Source: Acidimicrobiales bacterium
GTDB lineage: Bacteria; Actinomycetota; Acidimicrobiia; Acidimicrobiales; SZUA-35
NCBI GenBank assembly: GCA_020629695.1
Contig: JAHDCV010000003.1
Span: 1-45,586 of the forward strand
Direction: 5' to 3'
Length of the DNA: 45,586 nucleotides
The translations under genes and the position numbers were made by a program. The notes under the pieces were generated by a model that worked only from the letters and a program-made list of their open reading frames with translations, was not told the DNA's origin and did no database searches. Positions 1-8,280 of the stretch are shown piece after piece; position 1 is the stretch's first letter; each line of letters begins with the position of its first letter.

Positions 1-78
1 GTCGTCGTCGTCCGCTGCGTCGTCGTCGTCCGCTGCGTCGTGGTCGTGCGCTCCGACGTGGTCGTCGTCGTCCGCTGC
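1..78. repeat. 18-bp repeat encoding Thr-Gln-Arg units
   Basis: Three exact copies of an 18-base unit lie at 1-18, 19-36 and 61-78, with degenerate spacing between the second and third. On the minus strand they encode TTTTQR-like units in the threonine-rich stalk. The array may continue beyond the left edge. Confidence 0.75.
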
Positions 79-683
79 GTCGTCGTCGTCGACTCTCGAT
101 CGCTCGAGCTCGAGGTCACACCGTCGGTGGTCGCCGTGGTCGCCGGGCGAGCCGTGGAGGCTGTGCCATCGGTTCCGGTGTCTGTCGAGGTCGGAGCAAC
201 CGTCGACACCGGTCCGGCGCCGGTGGTCGTGGCCCCACCACCAGCCGCCTCCTCGCTGCTCCCCGTCGTCTCCGGCGCCACACCGTCCTCCGGGTCGGGC
301 CCGGACGTGGACGTCACGAACGCACCGTCGAACGTCGACAGGGTCGTACCGCCGAGGCGCTCGACCGAGGCACCCTCGACGGCAGCCTCACCACCCTCTT
401 CGAGCACCGAGGTTCCGGAGACGAGCGAGACGCCGGTCTCCGGCACGGCGACGCCCTCGAGCGGAGCCGGCTGTGTCACCAGGCCGCGGATCGTGTAGCC
501 GAGGATCCCGAGTGCGATCACCGCCAGCGTCACCGAACCGAGCCGAGCGAGGAACAGCCAACTGAAGAACCCGGCCCGCCGACCGGTGCGTCGGTCTTCC
601 AGCGGCTCGAACGCCACGGGGCGCCGTTCCAGATCCGACAGCCGGATGATGCGCGGCTGCCGCGCGCGCTCGCCCGGCTTCAT
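1..683 (-). CDS. Threonine-rich membrane-anchored surface protein, 3' end beyond window
   Basis: I do not recognise a named family. Read from ATG at 683, the frame stays open to the left edge, giving at least 227 residues. Residues 1-38 are basic and predicted cytoplasmic, about 39-65 form one hydrophobic segment, and the rest is a low-complexity Thr/Ser/Pro/Gly/Glu stalk ending in TTTTQR-type repeats at the edge. The layout matches the protein at 9502-10242, so the two look like paralogs. No Shine-Dalgarno is evident. A TAGGCT -10-like box ends 8 nt before the ATG, suggesting a leaderless mRNA. The gene lies 80 bp downstream of rfbF on the same strand. A mucin-like, perhaps glycosylated, extracellular stalk is inference. 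The opposite strand gives a valine-rich open frame that I treat as a shadow. Confidence 0.72.
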   Translation of the reverse strand, partial: MKPGERARQPRIIRLSDLERRPVAFEPLEDRRTGRRAGFFSWLFLARLGSVTLAVIALGILGYTIRGLVTQPAPLEGVAVPETGVSLVSGTSVLEEGGEAAVEGASVERLGGTTLSTFDGAFVTSTSGPDPEDGVAPETTGSSEEAAGGGATTTGAGPVSTVAPTSTDTGTDGTASTARPATTATTDGVTSSSSDRESTTTTQRTTTTTSERTTTTQRTTTTQRTTT

Positions 684-691
684 GAGCGCCG

Positions 692-697
692 AGCCTA
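692..697 (-). promoter_or_regulatory. Candidate -10 box for leaderless transcript
   Basis: TAGGCT on the minus strand ends 8 nt before the ATG at 683. A TCGACG hexamer about 16 nt further upstream is a weak -35 candidate. The spacing would put transcription start at or next to the start codon, which fits the missing Shine-Dalgarno. Confidence 0.35.
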
Positions 698-763
698 GGA
701 CCCCGACGGCGACCGTCGAGGATCACCCCCCGGTTTCAGGGGCTCGAGGGGGAAGCGGCGATC

Positions 764-1552
764 TCAGGTCTCGGCCGCGAGGGGCGTCCACATCCGCCAC
801 GGCGGCTCGCCACCGTCCCAGAGCGATTCCAGTCGCTCCCGATCGCGGATCGTGTCCATGCACTGCCAGAAGTCATCGTGCTTGTAGGCCATGAGCTGGC
901 CGTCCTTGGCCAGATTCTGGAGCGGTTCCTTCGAGAAGTCGATGTGATCGCCCTCGATGTAATCCACGACCTCGGGTTCGAGCACGAAGAACCCACCGTT
1001 GATCCAACCCTCACCGGCCTGGGGCTTCTCGGTGAACTCGGTGATCTGGTCGCCCTGGATGTCGAGTGCGCCGAATCGAGCCGGCGGGCGGACGGCGGTG
1101 AGTGTGGCCAGCTTGCCGTGCGAGCGATGGAACTCGAGGAGCTTCTCGAGGTCCACGTTCGAGACGCCGTCGCCGTAGGTGGCCATGAACGTGCCGTCCA
1201 GGAACTTCGCGACGCGGAGGAGCCGACCACCCGTGTGCGGAGTCTGACCGGTGTCGATCAAGCCGACCTTCCAGCGATCCTCCGGCGCCGCCGAGTGCCG
1301 GATCACCTTGTTCTCGGCCAGGTTCACCGTGAGATCGGACGCGAGATGCGCGTACTCGGTGAAGTACCGCTTGATCGTGTCGCCCCGATAACCGAGCGTG
1401 ACGAGGAAGTCGTCGAAGCCCTGCGATGCGTACAACTTCATGATGTGCCAGAGGATCGGGCGACCGCCCACCTCGACCATCGGCTTCGGCTTGTCGCCCG
1501 TCTCCTCCTGGAGTCGGGTTCCGAGTCCACCTGCCCAGATGACGACCTTCAT
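764..1552 (-). CDS. rfbF: Glucose-1-phosphate cytidylyltransferase
   Basis: This enzyme makes CDP-glucose and pyrophosphate from CTP and glucose-1-phosphate, the first step towards CDP-3,6-dideoxyhexoses. The 262-residue length is normal for RfbF. The nucleotidyltransferase signature GGLGTRL is at residues 8-14, KPKPMVEVG at 21-29, and the metal-binding YGDGV at 126-130. The C-terminal FWQCMDTIRD segment is typical of the RfbF branch rather than RmlA. The start is set by AGGAG 6 nt upstream of ATG. The gene is divergent from the glycosyltransferase at 1946 and precedes the threonine-rich gene. No CDP-glucose 4,6-dehydratase (RfbG) is in the window, so the pathway partner must lie elsewhere or the CDP-sugar has another use. 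Confidence 0.93.
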   Translation of the reverse strand: MKVVIWAGGLGTRLQEETGDKPKPMVEVGGRPILWHIMKLYASQGFDDFLVTLGYRGDTIKRYFTEYAHLASDLTVNLAENKVIRHSAAPEDRWKVGLIDTGQTPHTGGRLLRVAKFLDGTFMATYGDGVSNVDLEKLLEFHRSHGKLATLTAVRPPARFGALDIQGDQITEFTEKPQAGEGWINGGFFVLEPEVVDYIEGDHIDFSKEPLQNLAKDGQLMAYKHDDFWQCMDTIRDRERLESLWDGGEPPWRMWTPLAAET

Positions 1553-1598
1553 GTCACGCTCCTGCGAATGCTGCCCGGCTCAAGTCAAGCAGGCCTGC

Positions 1599-1613
1599 GG
1601 GCCCGTCGGGCCC
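1599..1613 (-). other. GGGCCC hairpin in rfbF leader
   Basis: Two GGGCCC hexamers separated by GTC can pair with each other. The hairpin would lie in the 5' leader of rfbF if transcription starts further upstream. Its role is unknown; it could be an attenuator or mRNA stabiliser. Confidence 0.3.
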
Positions 1614-1655
1614 CAACGTCGCTGCATCCATCGGCCGATCGCCACCCGAATTCAA

Positions 1656-1722
1656 GTGAACACGCCCGGTTCGCCGCGACTCCGACACCCGGCCAGGCGT
1701 CTCCACTACGCTCCGTGTTCAC
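1656..1722. promoter_or_regulatory. Inverted GTGAACACG / CGTGTTCAC pair between divergent genes
   Basis: GTGAACACG at 1656-1664 and its exact reverse complement at 1714-1722 flank 49 bp between rfbF and the rightward glycosyltransferase. TACGCT at 1707-1712 resembles a -10 box for the rightward direction. The same GTGAACACG core occurs at 10304-10312, upstream of the second threonine-rich gene. A regulator binding site is inference. Confidence 0.3.
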
Positions 1723-1945
1723 CTGACTCGGGGCAGTGGCGGGCAACCCACTCCGAGGTACGGCACCCACGATGACGACCATTCACGCTGCGCACGGCCC
1801 GATCTCCGATCTCGAGATCATTCCGCCGCGACGCGTCGCCTGGCAGGCGACGGCACCGATCATCGATCTTCGTTCAACCTCGCCGGGCTTCGCGCCGAAG
1901 ACCACGACAGACCGGGATCAACCCGGCGGCGAGCGAGGCGACACG

Positions 1946-2782
1946 ATGCTCAAGACCGACGTGACCGTCGACAACGAAGTGCTCCGCACCACCCGGCGCG
2001 CCGAACGATTCCGCCGGGTGTGGCTGTTCGACCTGCCGTTCGTCGATGCCGAGACCGCCGCCGAGGTCGCCGCGGCGCTGTCGAAGACCGACACCGCCGA
2101 CGGGGACCTCCGACTGCCGATCGTCGTGACCCCCAATGTCGACCACATCGTCCAGCTGAGCGAACCCGACTGCGATCCGGCCATCGCGGAGACCTTCCGC
2201 AACAGCCGTTGGGTCTTGCCCGACGGCCAGCCGATCGTCGCCCTGTCGAAGCGCATGGGCACCCCGTTGTCGGCCCGACTGCCCGGATCGACCCTGTTCG
2301 AGTTCCTCTGGAACCGCGTCGCCAGCGAAGGCGCGCCGTCGGTCGTGATCGCCCCCCGCCGCGACGTTGCCGAAGGCCTCGCCGCCGAACACGAACTCTG
2401 CCGCTTCATCATCCCTCCGCTGTTCTCGATGGACGACGACGTCGCCATCAAGGCCATCGCCGATGCCTGCATCGAACACGCGATCGAGGAGCGGCCGCGC
2501 TTCATCTTCTCCGGGTTGTCGTTCGGGAAGGATCAGCTCCTCGCGAAGCAGATCCTCGAGCAGTGGCCGGTCGCCGCCGGAAGCCCGCCGATCGTGTTGT
2601 GTCTCGGTGCGTCGTTCGAGATGTACCTGGGTATGAGGAAGCGGGCACCCGAGATCGTGCAACGCCTCGGGATGGAATGGCTGTACCGCTTCACCCAGGA
2701 ACCCAAGCGACTCTTCCACCGGTATTTCGTGCGGGACCGCGCCTTCTTCGGATTGGCCCGGGCCGAACTCAAGCGCCGCTGA
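1946..2782 (+). CDS. WecG/TagA/CpsF-family glycosyltransferase
   Basis: Members of this family (GT26) transfer ManNAc, ManNAcA or glucose onto undecaprenyl-diphosphate-linked sugars at the inner face of the membrane. With ATG at 1946 the protein has 278 residues. TPNVDHIVQL is near residues 62-71 and LPDGQPIV near 91-98, the position of the family's conserved Asp. The C-terminal block contains CLGASFEMYLG and GMEWLYRFTQEPKRL, matching the usual G-EW-R-EP-R pattern. The frame is open back to 1736, with another ATG at 1772. I prefer 1946 because GCGAGG lies 7 nt upstream and the longer N-terminus looks unlike the family. This is the first gene of the rightward block, followed by a hairpin. The exact donor sugar is unknown. 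Confidence 0.85.
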   Translation: MLKTDVTVDNEVLRTTRRAERFRRVWLFDLPFVDAETAAEVAAALSKTDTADGDLRLPIVVTPNVDHIVQLSEPDCDPAIAETFRNSRWVLPDGQPIVALSKRMGTPLSARLPGSTLFEFLWNRVASEGAPSVVIAPRRDVAEGLAAEHELCRFIIPPLFSMDDDVAIKAIADACIEHAIEERPRFIFSGLSFGKDQLLAKQILEQWPVAAGSPPIVLCLGASFEMYLGMRKRAPEIVQRLGMEWLYRFTQEPKRLFHRYFVRDRAFFGLARAELKRR

Positions 2783-2847
2783 ACGAGGCGTTTCCGGACG
2801 TCCGAGGCCGTCCTGGTCGGGACGATTCACCCACGAGCTTCCACGGT

Positions 2848-2865
2848 TGAGGCCGAAGGGCCTCA
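2848..2865 (+). terminator. Hairpin after WecG/TagA-type gene
   Basis: TGAGGCC and GGCCTCA form a 7-bp stem with a GAAG loop 65 nt after the stop at 2782. There is no T-tract, as is common in high-GC actinobacteria. A TAGGCT at 2868-2873 could be a -10 box for the next gene. A second small hairpin (CGTCC-GATA-GGACG) is at 2880-2893, so the region may combine termination and re-initiation. Confidence 0.45.
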
Positions 2866-2966
2866 CCTAGGCTGACCAACGTCCGATAGGACGACCCACG
2901 ACCCGCCGCAGCGCCTGATCCGCGCCGCCACGGTCCCTCACCCGCACCCACGCCGAAAGGCCCGAC

Positions 2967-4679
2967 GTGGAACTCTCGTTCATTCTCATCGCCCTGCGCC
3001 GCCGCTGGTGGCTCGTTGCGCTCGGCGCCATCCTCGGCGCCCTCCCCGGTCTTCTCGCGGGGCCGGGTGGACCCGGCACCTTCGAGTCGACGGCGACGCT
3101 GTCGGTCGAACCCCCGACACCGATCGGTGCCGGCACCGTGTTCAACTCCGCGCCCGACCGCTACGTCGTGTCGCAGGTGAACGTGATCGGCTCGGCGGGC
3201 CTCGCCCAGCAGGTCGCCGACGAGATCGGCGACGGCGCGACCGTGGTCGGGGTGCTCGCGAGCATCTCGATCGAACAGGAGCCCGAGACCGACATCGTCA
3301 ACGTGACCGCGTCGGCGGACTCCGCCGCCCGGGCACAGGAGATCGCCCAGGCCTATGTCGACATCTACCTCGCCAACCTGATCGCGCAGAACGACACCTC
3401 GCAGGACGGCGAGATCTCCCGCCGCGAAGCCCGTCTGACCGAGATCCAGGACCAGCTCGGCGTCATCAACGACGAGATCCGGGACACGATGGCGCCGCTG
3501 ATCCAGGACGCCATCGACGCCCAGATCTCCCCACCCGTCGCCAGCCAGGTCGTTCCCGGTCTCGTCTCCCAACGTGACCTGCTCCAGACCGAGTACTCGA
3601 GCGTGCTCCAGGCCAAGACCCAGCTCGAACTCTCCGCCCGGCTGAAGGTGAACACCCGCATCGTGCAGAACGCGACGCTCCCCAGCCTGCCCCAGACCGG
3701 CAACGGCAACCTGGCGCTGCTCGGCGGCATCGTCGCCGGAGCCATGCTCGGTGTCGCCGCTGCGGTCATCTCGGCACAGTTCTCGAACAAGGTGCTCGAC
3801 GAGGTCGCTGCGAGCGAGATGCTCGCCGTCCCGGTGATCGGCGATCTCCCGAACACCCGGGCGCTGACCCGACACCCCGAGGCCGGATTCGAGAACCTCC
3901 CGGCGCCGCTGACCTCCACCGTCGACCAACTCTGTGTGCACGCCGAAGCCCGGGCCGCGATCGATCGCCCCCTCGTGGTCACCGTCATCGGCACCCAGCG
4001 CGGTGCTGGCGCGACGACCACGGCGGTCGCCATGGCCGGACGATTCGCCGACGCCGGCCACAAGGTCCTCCTGGTGGACGCAGACGCCCGCGACCCCTGG
4101 ATCACCCAGAGCTTCAACGCCACACGCCACGGGGGTGTCCCCGCACTGCTCGGCGCCAAACGCGCCGGCAACAACGCCACCTTCACCGCCTCGAGCCTCC
4201 CGAACGTCGACGTGCTCGGCCTCGGTCGTGAGCCGAGCAGCGCGACGCTCCGCCGAGACGCCGTGCCGGCGCTTCTCCAGGGCGCCCGCCGTCATGCCGG
4301 CGTCGTGATCATCGATGCCGGCCCGCTGCTCGACGCCGCCGTCACGGTGCAGCTCTGCCACGCCTCCGATGCCGTGGTGCTGTGTGTGCCGCTCGCCGAC
4401 CAGCGCGCCGACGCGCTCGCCACCGTCCGTCGTCAGCTCGACGCCATCTCGGATCGGCTGCTCCCCGTCATCACGAACCCGAGCGCCAAGCCGGCCGCAG
4501 CGACCAAACTCGCCCAGGTCGGCCGCGTCGTCGCCGAACCGGCCGCCGAGCCGAAGCCCCGGGCCGAAGCCGTGCCGGTCAGTGAGCCGGCCAACGGCTC
4601 GGATTCGTCGAACGGGTCCGGTGGCGCGAACGACCGACCAGCCCGACGTGACGGCGGGACCACCACCCCTCAACGCTGA
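2967..4679 (+). CDS. Wzz/Wzc-like polysaccharide chain-length and export protein with degenerate P-loop
   Basis: The 570-residue protein has the architecture of a membrane co-polymerase fused to a BY-kinase/ParA-like ATPase. An N-terminal membrane segment lies near residues 12-32 and an extracytoplasmic, partly coiled-coil Wzz region at about 40-240. A second membrane segment follows at about 247-268, then a cytoplasmic P-loop domain from about 335. Walker A' is VLLVDADARDP, with Asp371 and Asp373, and Walker B is VVIIDAGPLLD. The Walker A position reads GTQRGAGATTT, with Ala349 where the catalytic Lys should be. The C-terminal tail has no tyrosine cluster. It probably controls chain length or assembly of the Wzx/Wzy product, but kinase activity is doubtful. 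GTG start, with AAGG 6 nt upstream. It heads the rightward sugar operon. Confidence 0.82.
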   Translation: MELSFILIALRRRWWLVALGAILGALPGLLAGPGGPGTFESTATLSVEPPTPIGAGTVFNSAPDRYVVSQVNVIGSAGLAQQVADEIGDGATVVGVLASISIEQEPETDIVNVTASADSAARAQEIAQAYVDIYLANLIAQNDTSQDGEISRREARLTEIQDQLGVINDEIRDTMAPLIQDAIDAQISPPVASQVVPGLVSQRDLLQTEYSSVLQAKTQLELSARLKVNTRIVQNATLPSLPQTGNGNLALLGGIVAGAMLGVAAAVISAQFSNKVLDEVAASEMLAVPVIGDLPNTRALTRHPEAGFENLPAPLTSTVDQLCVHAEARAAIDRPLVVTVIGTQRGAGATTTAVAMAGRFADAGHKVLLVDADARDPWITQSFNATRHGGVPALLGAKRAGNNATFTASSLPNVDVLGLGREPSSATLRRDAVPALLQGARRHAGVVIIDAGPLLDAAVTVQLCHASDAVVLCVPLADQRADALATVRRQLDAISDRLLPVITNPSAKPAAATKLAQVGRVVAEPAAEPKPRAEAVPVSEPANGSDSSNGSGGANDRPARRDGGTTTPQR

Positions 4680-4811
4680 GGAAGCTCGGAGTGATCGCTC
4701 CACCCGAGCCCGAATCCGTCCGATGAACCATGCAAGGCCCGCCTCGACCGACATCGCTCGGGACCGGACGGCCACCTCCAACCATCCCGCCGCTCCACCG
4801 GAGTCCATCCG

Positions 4812-5930
4812 ATGACCTCATCCAGCGCGACCAACGCGACCAGACGAACCGCTGCGACGTCCACGCTGCGAGCTGCGGTGATCGGCTCCGGCGGCATCTC
4901 CGCCCAACACCTCGGGTACCTGCGGGACTCCGCACGCGCCGACCTCGTCGGTGTCTGCGACCTCTCCCCGATCACCGCTCGGTATGCGGGTGAGTTCTAC
5001 GGCACCGCGGGGATCTTCACCGATGCCGCCCAGATGATCGCCGAGACCCGACCCGACGTCGTCCACGTGCTGACGCCGCCGTCGAGCCATGTCGGCCTCG
5101 CCCTGTCGTGCCTCGACGCCGGCGCCCACGTGCTCGTCGAGAAGCCCGCGGCCCCGACCCTGCCGGAGCTCCACACCCTGCTCGACAAGGCCGCCGCCGC
5201 CGACCGCCACGTGATCGAGAACCACAACTACCGGTTCAACGACGGCGTGGTCGCGCTCGCCGACGCCGTCGCAGCCGGGCGGCTCGGCACGGTCCGCGAG
5301 GTCGAGATCCGCATGGCCCTCGACATCCGCTCCCCCGGCGGCCGGTTCGCCGACGAGAACCTGCCGAACGGCATCCACAAGATGCCCGCGGGTGTCGTGC
5401 ACGACTTCATCACCCATCTCACGTATCTGCTCGACCACTTCACGAGCCACGTCGATTGGCAGCGGATCGCCGCCGGCTGGTCGAACCACGGCGGTGGCGA
5501 CCTTTTCACCGTCGACGACCTCGACTGCACACTGATCGGCCACGGGCCCGAGGGTGCGGTCCACGGCAAGCTCCGTTTCTCGGCGCTGACGGGCCCGGAG
5601 CAGTTCATGGTGACGGTCCGCGGCTCCGAGGGATTCGGCGTGACCGAGCTCTTCCAGCCCTACGTCGAGCTCAACGTTCCCCGAGCCGGCGGCGGGCAGC
5701 TGTCGCCGATCGCCAACCACATCGCCAACGGTCGCACTCGCTTCGGCGAGGGCTTCCGCAACGTCGGCCGCAAGCTCATGCAGCGATCCCCGTATCACGG
5801 CCTCCACCAGCTCCTCGACGACACCTACGCCGCATTGGCCGACGGGACCGAGCCGCCGGTGACCCCCGAGCAGATGATCCGCACGGCATCGATCATCGAC
5901 GCCATCCTCGACCCGGAGGTCCGAGTGTGA
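4812..5930 (+). CDS. Gfo/Idh/MocA-family NAD(P)-dependent oxidoreductase
   Basis: Enzymes of this family oxidise or reduce sugars or nucleotide sugars using NAD(P). The 372-residue protein has the Rossmann motif GSGGIS at residues 25-30, EKPAAPT at about 110-116 and the family's catalytic-helix region AGVVHDFITH near 195. A polar tail of about 20 residues precedes the Rossmann fold. ATG is preceded by GGAG with an 8-nt spacer. The stop codon overlaps the GTG of the next gene by 4 bp, so the two are translationally coupled. In this context it probably makes or modifies a sugar precursor for the polysaccharide. The substrate cannot be told from sequence. Confidence 0.88.
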   Translation: MTSSSATNATRRTAATSTLRAAVIGSGGISAQHLGYLRDSARADLVGVCDLSPITARYAGEFYGTAGIFTDAAQMIAETRPDVVHVLTPPSSHVGLALSCLDAGAHVLVEKPAAPTLPELHTLLDKAAAADRHVIENHNYRFNDGVVALADAVAAGRLGTVREVEIRMALDIRSPGGRFADENLPNGIHKMPAGVVHDFITHLTYLLDHFTSHVDWQRIAAGWSNHGGGDLFTVDDLDCTLIGHGPEGAVHGKLRFSALTGPEQFMVTVRGSEGFGVTELFQPYVELNVPRAGGGQLSPIANHIANGRTRFGEGFRNVGRKLMQRSPYHGLHQLLDDTYAALADGTEPPVTPEQMIRTASIIDAILDPEVRV

Positions 5931-7018
5931 GCTCGCCACGTCTCGTCATCACCGGCGCCAACGGCTTCGTCGGCCGCTACGTCGTGGCCGAGGGCCTTCG
6001 CCGCGGATTCCGCGTCGGCGCCGTGCTCCGACCGACGACGGCCACCTCGAGCCTCGGGTCCCTCGCCGATCATCCGGCACTCGAGATCCTGCGTGGTGAT
6101 CTCCGCCATCCGAAGGGCCTCGACGGCCAGCTGCATCACGACGACGTCGTGCTGCATCTCGCCGCGTCGAAGGGCGGTGACTTCGGCACCCGGTTCGCCG
6201 GCACCGTGCTGGCGACCGAACACCTCCTCGCGAACGCCGACGCCGCCGGGGTCCGCGATCTCGTCGCCGTCTCGACGTTCAGCATCTACGACCAGTCGGC
6301 GGTCAAGGCCGGTTCGGCCTTCGACGAGAACGTGCCGCTCATCGCCGAGCCGAACAAACGCGATGATTACGCCAAGACGAAGCTCGTGCAGGAGACCCTG
6401 TATCGCGAGTGGGGCGATGCAACCGTCGCGGTCGGGCCCGACGCCGGTTCACCGCACCGGATGGTGATCGTCCGGCCGGGCATGATCTGGGGCCGAGAGG
6501 AACTGTGGCACGCACTGCTCGGTTCGCCGCTCGGTCCTCGCTTCCTGCGTATCGGCAAGTCCGCGACGCTGCCGTTGATCTACACCGAGAACGTGGCTGA
6601 CGCCCTCATCACCGCCGCCGAAGCGCTGATCGACCCCGATCGGGCCGCCGACGCCCACGGCCAGACGGTCAACCTGGTCGACGATGACCTGCCGACCCAG
6701 GACGCCTACGTCGATGCACTCGCGGCGCGCGGGTTCGACGTGCCGGCTTCGGTCACGGTGCCGTGGAGCATGTGGCGAGCAGCCGCCGGCGCTGGTGACC
6801 TGGTCAACCGAGCGCTGTTCGACGGCAACATGAAGCTGCCCGGCATCGTCGTGCCCGAACAGCTCGACGCACGGTTCAAGCCGTTCCGCTATCCCAACGA
6901 GCGAGCGAAGCACGTGCTGGGGTGGCGCCCACGCCACGACTTCCACACGGCGATGGACCGAGCGATGTCGACCGACGACCTGCTCTCGATCGACACCACG
7001 GTGAACGCGGCGTCATGA
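5927..7018 (+). CDS. NAD-dependent epimerase/dehydratase (extended SDR)
   Basis: This is an extended short-chain dehydrogenase of the nucleotide-sugar epimerase/dehydratase type, 363 residues from GTG at 5927. The Rossmann signature TGANGFVG is at residues 9-16, VSTFSIY provides the family's Ser region, and the catalytic YAKTK has Tyr148 and Lys152. GGAGG lies 7 nt before the GTG, which shares GTGA with the previous stop. The frame is open far upstream but that part is antisense-like shadow of the preceding gene. It overlaps the next gene by ATGA. The likely role is nucleotide-sugar conversion for the polysaccharide; an SDR acting on another substrate is possible. Confidence 0.88.
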   Translation: MSSPRLVITGANGFVGRYVVAEGLRRGFRVGAVLRPTTATSSLGSLADHPALEILRGDLRHPKGLDGQLHHDDVVLHLAASKGGDFGTRFAGTVLATEHLLANADAAGVRDLVAVSTFSIYDQSAVKAGSAFDENVPLIAEPNKRDDYAKTKLVQETLYREWGDATVAVGPDAGSPHRMVIVRPGMIWGREELWHALLGSPLGPRFLRIGKSATLPLIYTENVADALITAAEALIDPDRAADAHGQTVNLVDDDLPTQDAYVDALAARGFDVPASVTVPWSMWRAAAGAGDLVNRALFDGNMKLPGIVVPEQLDARFKPFRYPNERAKHVLGWRPRHDFHTAMDRAMSTDDLLSIDTTVNAAS

Positions 7019-8280
7019 CCCTCGAACGTGTCGCCTACGTGACCGGGGAGTACCCCCGGGCCACCGACACCTTCATCCAGCGCGAGGTCGCGGCCCTCCG
7101 CGCCGGCGGTCTCGACGTGCACACCTTCGCCGTTCGCCGCACCGGCGACGAGCACATGGTCGGACCGGAGCAGCGGGCCGAACGTGACCGCACCACCTAT
7201 CTGTTGCCGCCCTCGATCGGTGGGCTGGCACGGGCACACGCCCGTCTCTTCGTGGCATCACCGCGCCGCTATCTGGGCGCGCTCGGCCTCGCCTGGAACA
7301 CCCGCCGAGAGGGGCTCCGAGGCACCCTCAAACAGCTCGCCTACGTCGCCGAAGCCGGTCTGCTGGCCGACGAACTCCGCCGTCGGGACATCGAACACCT
7401 CCACGCCCACTTCGCCGACTCGGCCACCTCGCTCGCCATGCTGACCGCGGCCATCGGGGGGCTGCGATACAGCTTCACCCTCCACGGCCCGGGCATCTTC
7501 TTCGAGGCCGACACCTGGCATCTCGGCACCAAGTGTGACCGCGCCGACTTCGTCGCCTGCATCTCGTACTTCGCCCGCTCCCAGGCGATGGTCTTCGCGT
7601 CACCCGACACGACCGACCGCCTGAAGATCGTGCACTGTGGCATCGACGCCGCCGCGTCGCTCGTGGCCGACCACGTGGGAGCCGATCGAAGCCAGATCGT
7701 GTTCGTCGCACGAGTCGCCCAACTCAAGGGGCTCGGCGTGCTGCTCGAGGCGATGCCCGAGGTCGTGTCCCGGAACCCAGAGGCGACCCTGGTCGTCGTC
7801 GGCGACGGCCCGGACCGGGCTCGCTACGAGAAGCGGGCCCGCCAACTCGGCGTCGGCGACGCCGTGCGATTCGTCGGCTACCAGTCCCAGGACGAGGTGC
7901 GCGCCCACCTCGCCGACTCGGCGGTGTTCGCTCTGCCGAGCTTCGCCGAAGGTGTGCCGGTCTCGCTCATGGAGGCCATGGCCGCCGGCCTGCCGGTCGT
8001 GACGACCCAGGTGGGCGGGATCACCGAGCTGGTGACCGACGGGGTCAACGGCGACGTGCTCCGACCCGGTGATGTCGACACCCTCGCCGACCGGCTCGTC
8101 AAACTCCTCGCCGACGCCGACCTGCGCCACGCACGCGGCGTGAACGGCCGCGCCGTCGTCGCCAGTGAGTTCGACTCGATGACCGAAGCCGGTCGGCTCC
8201 GTGCACTGTTCGAGGCCGCCGCCTCCGGAAGCACGACACCGACCCGCCCCGAACCCTGGACCGCGGAGGTCTCGACATGA
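7015..8280 (+). CDS. Glycosyltransferase family 4 (WcaL-like)
   Basis: A retaining GT-B glycosyltransferase of 421 residues that adds a sugar to the growing lipid-linked repeat unit in the cytoplasm. The N-terminus TGEYPRATDTFIQREV resembles the colanic-acid WcaL group (YPR-S/T-ETF pattern). The donor domain contains VVVGDGPDRARYEKRA and the E-x7-E element within FAEGVPVSLMEAMAAGLPVV near residues 311-330. ATG at 7015 overlaps the upstream stop (ATGA) and the gene overlaps the acyltransferase in the same way. The sugar specificity is unknown. Confidence 0.9.
   Translation: MTLERVAYVTGEYPRATDTFIQREVAALRAGGLDVHTFAVRRTGDEHMVGPEQRAERDRTTYLLPPSIGGLARAHARLFVASPRRYLGALGLAWNTRREGLRGTLKQLAYVAEAGLLADELRRRDIEHLHAHFADSATSLAMLTAAIGGLRYSFTLHGPGIFFEADTWHLGTKCDRADFVACISYFARSQAMVFASPDTTDRLKIVHCGIDAAASLVADHVGADRSQIVFVARVAQLKGLGVLLEAMPEVVSRNPEATLVVVGDGPDRARYEKRARQLGVGDAVRFVGYQSQDEVRAHLADSAVFALPSFAEGVPVSLMEAMAAGLPVVTTQVGGITELVTDGVNGDVLRPGDVDTLADRLVKLLADADLRHARGVNGRAVVASEFDSMTEAGRLRALFEAAASGSTTPTRPEPWTAEVST

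Noticed and set aside
40-498. Valine-rich plus-strand frame at the left edge
   Set aside because: Same antisense effect; the minus strand gives a basic tail, membrane helix and stalk from ATG 683.
2769-4808. 679-codon minus-strand frame opposite the Wzc-like gene
   Set aside because: Gly/Asp/Arg-rich shadow without motifs; the plus strand carries Wzz and P-loop features.
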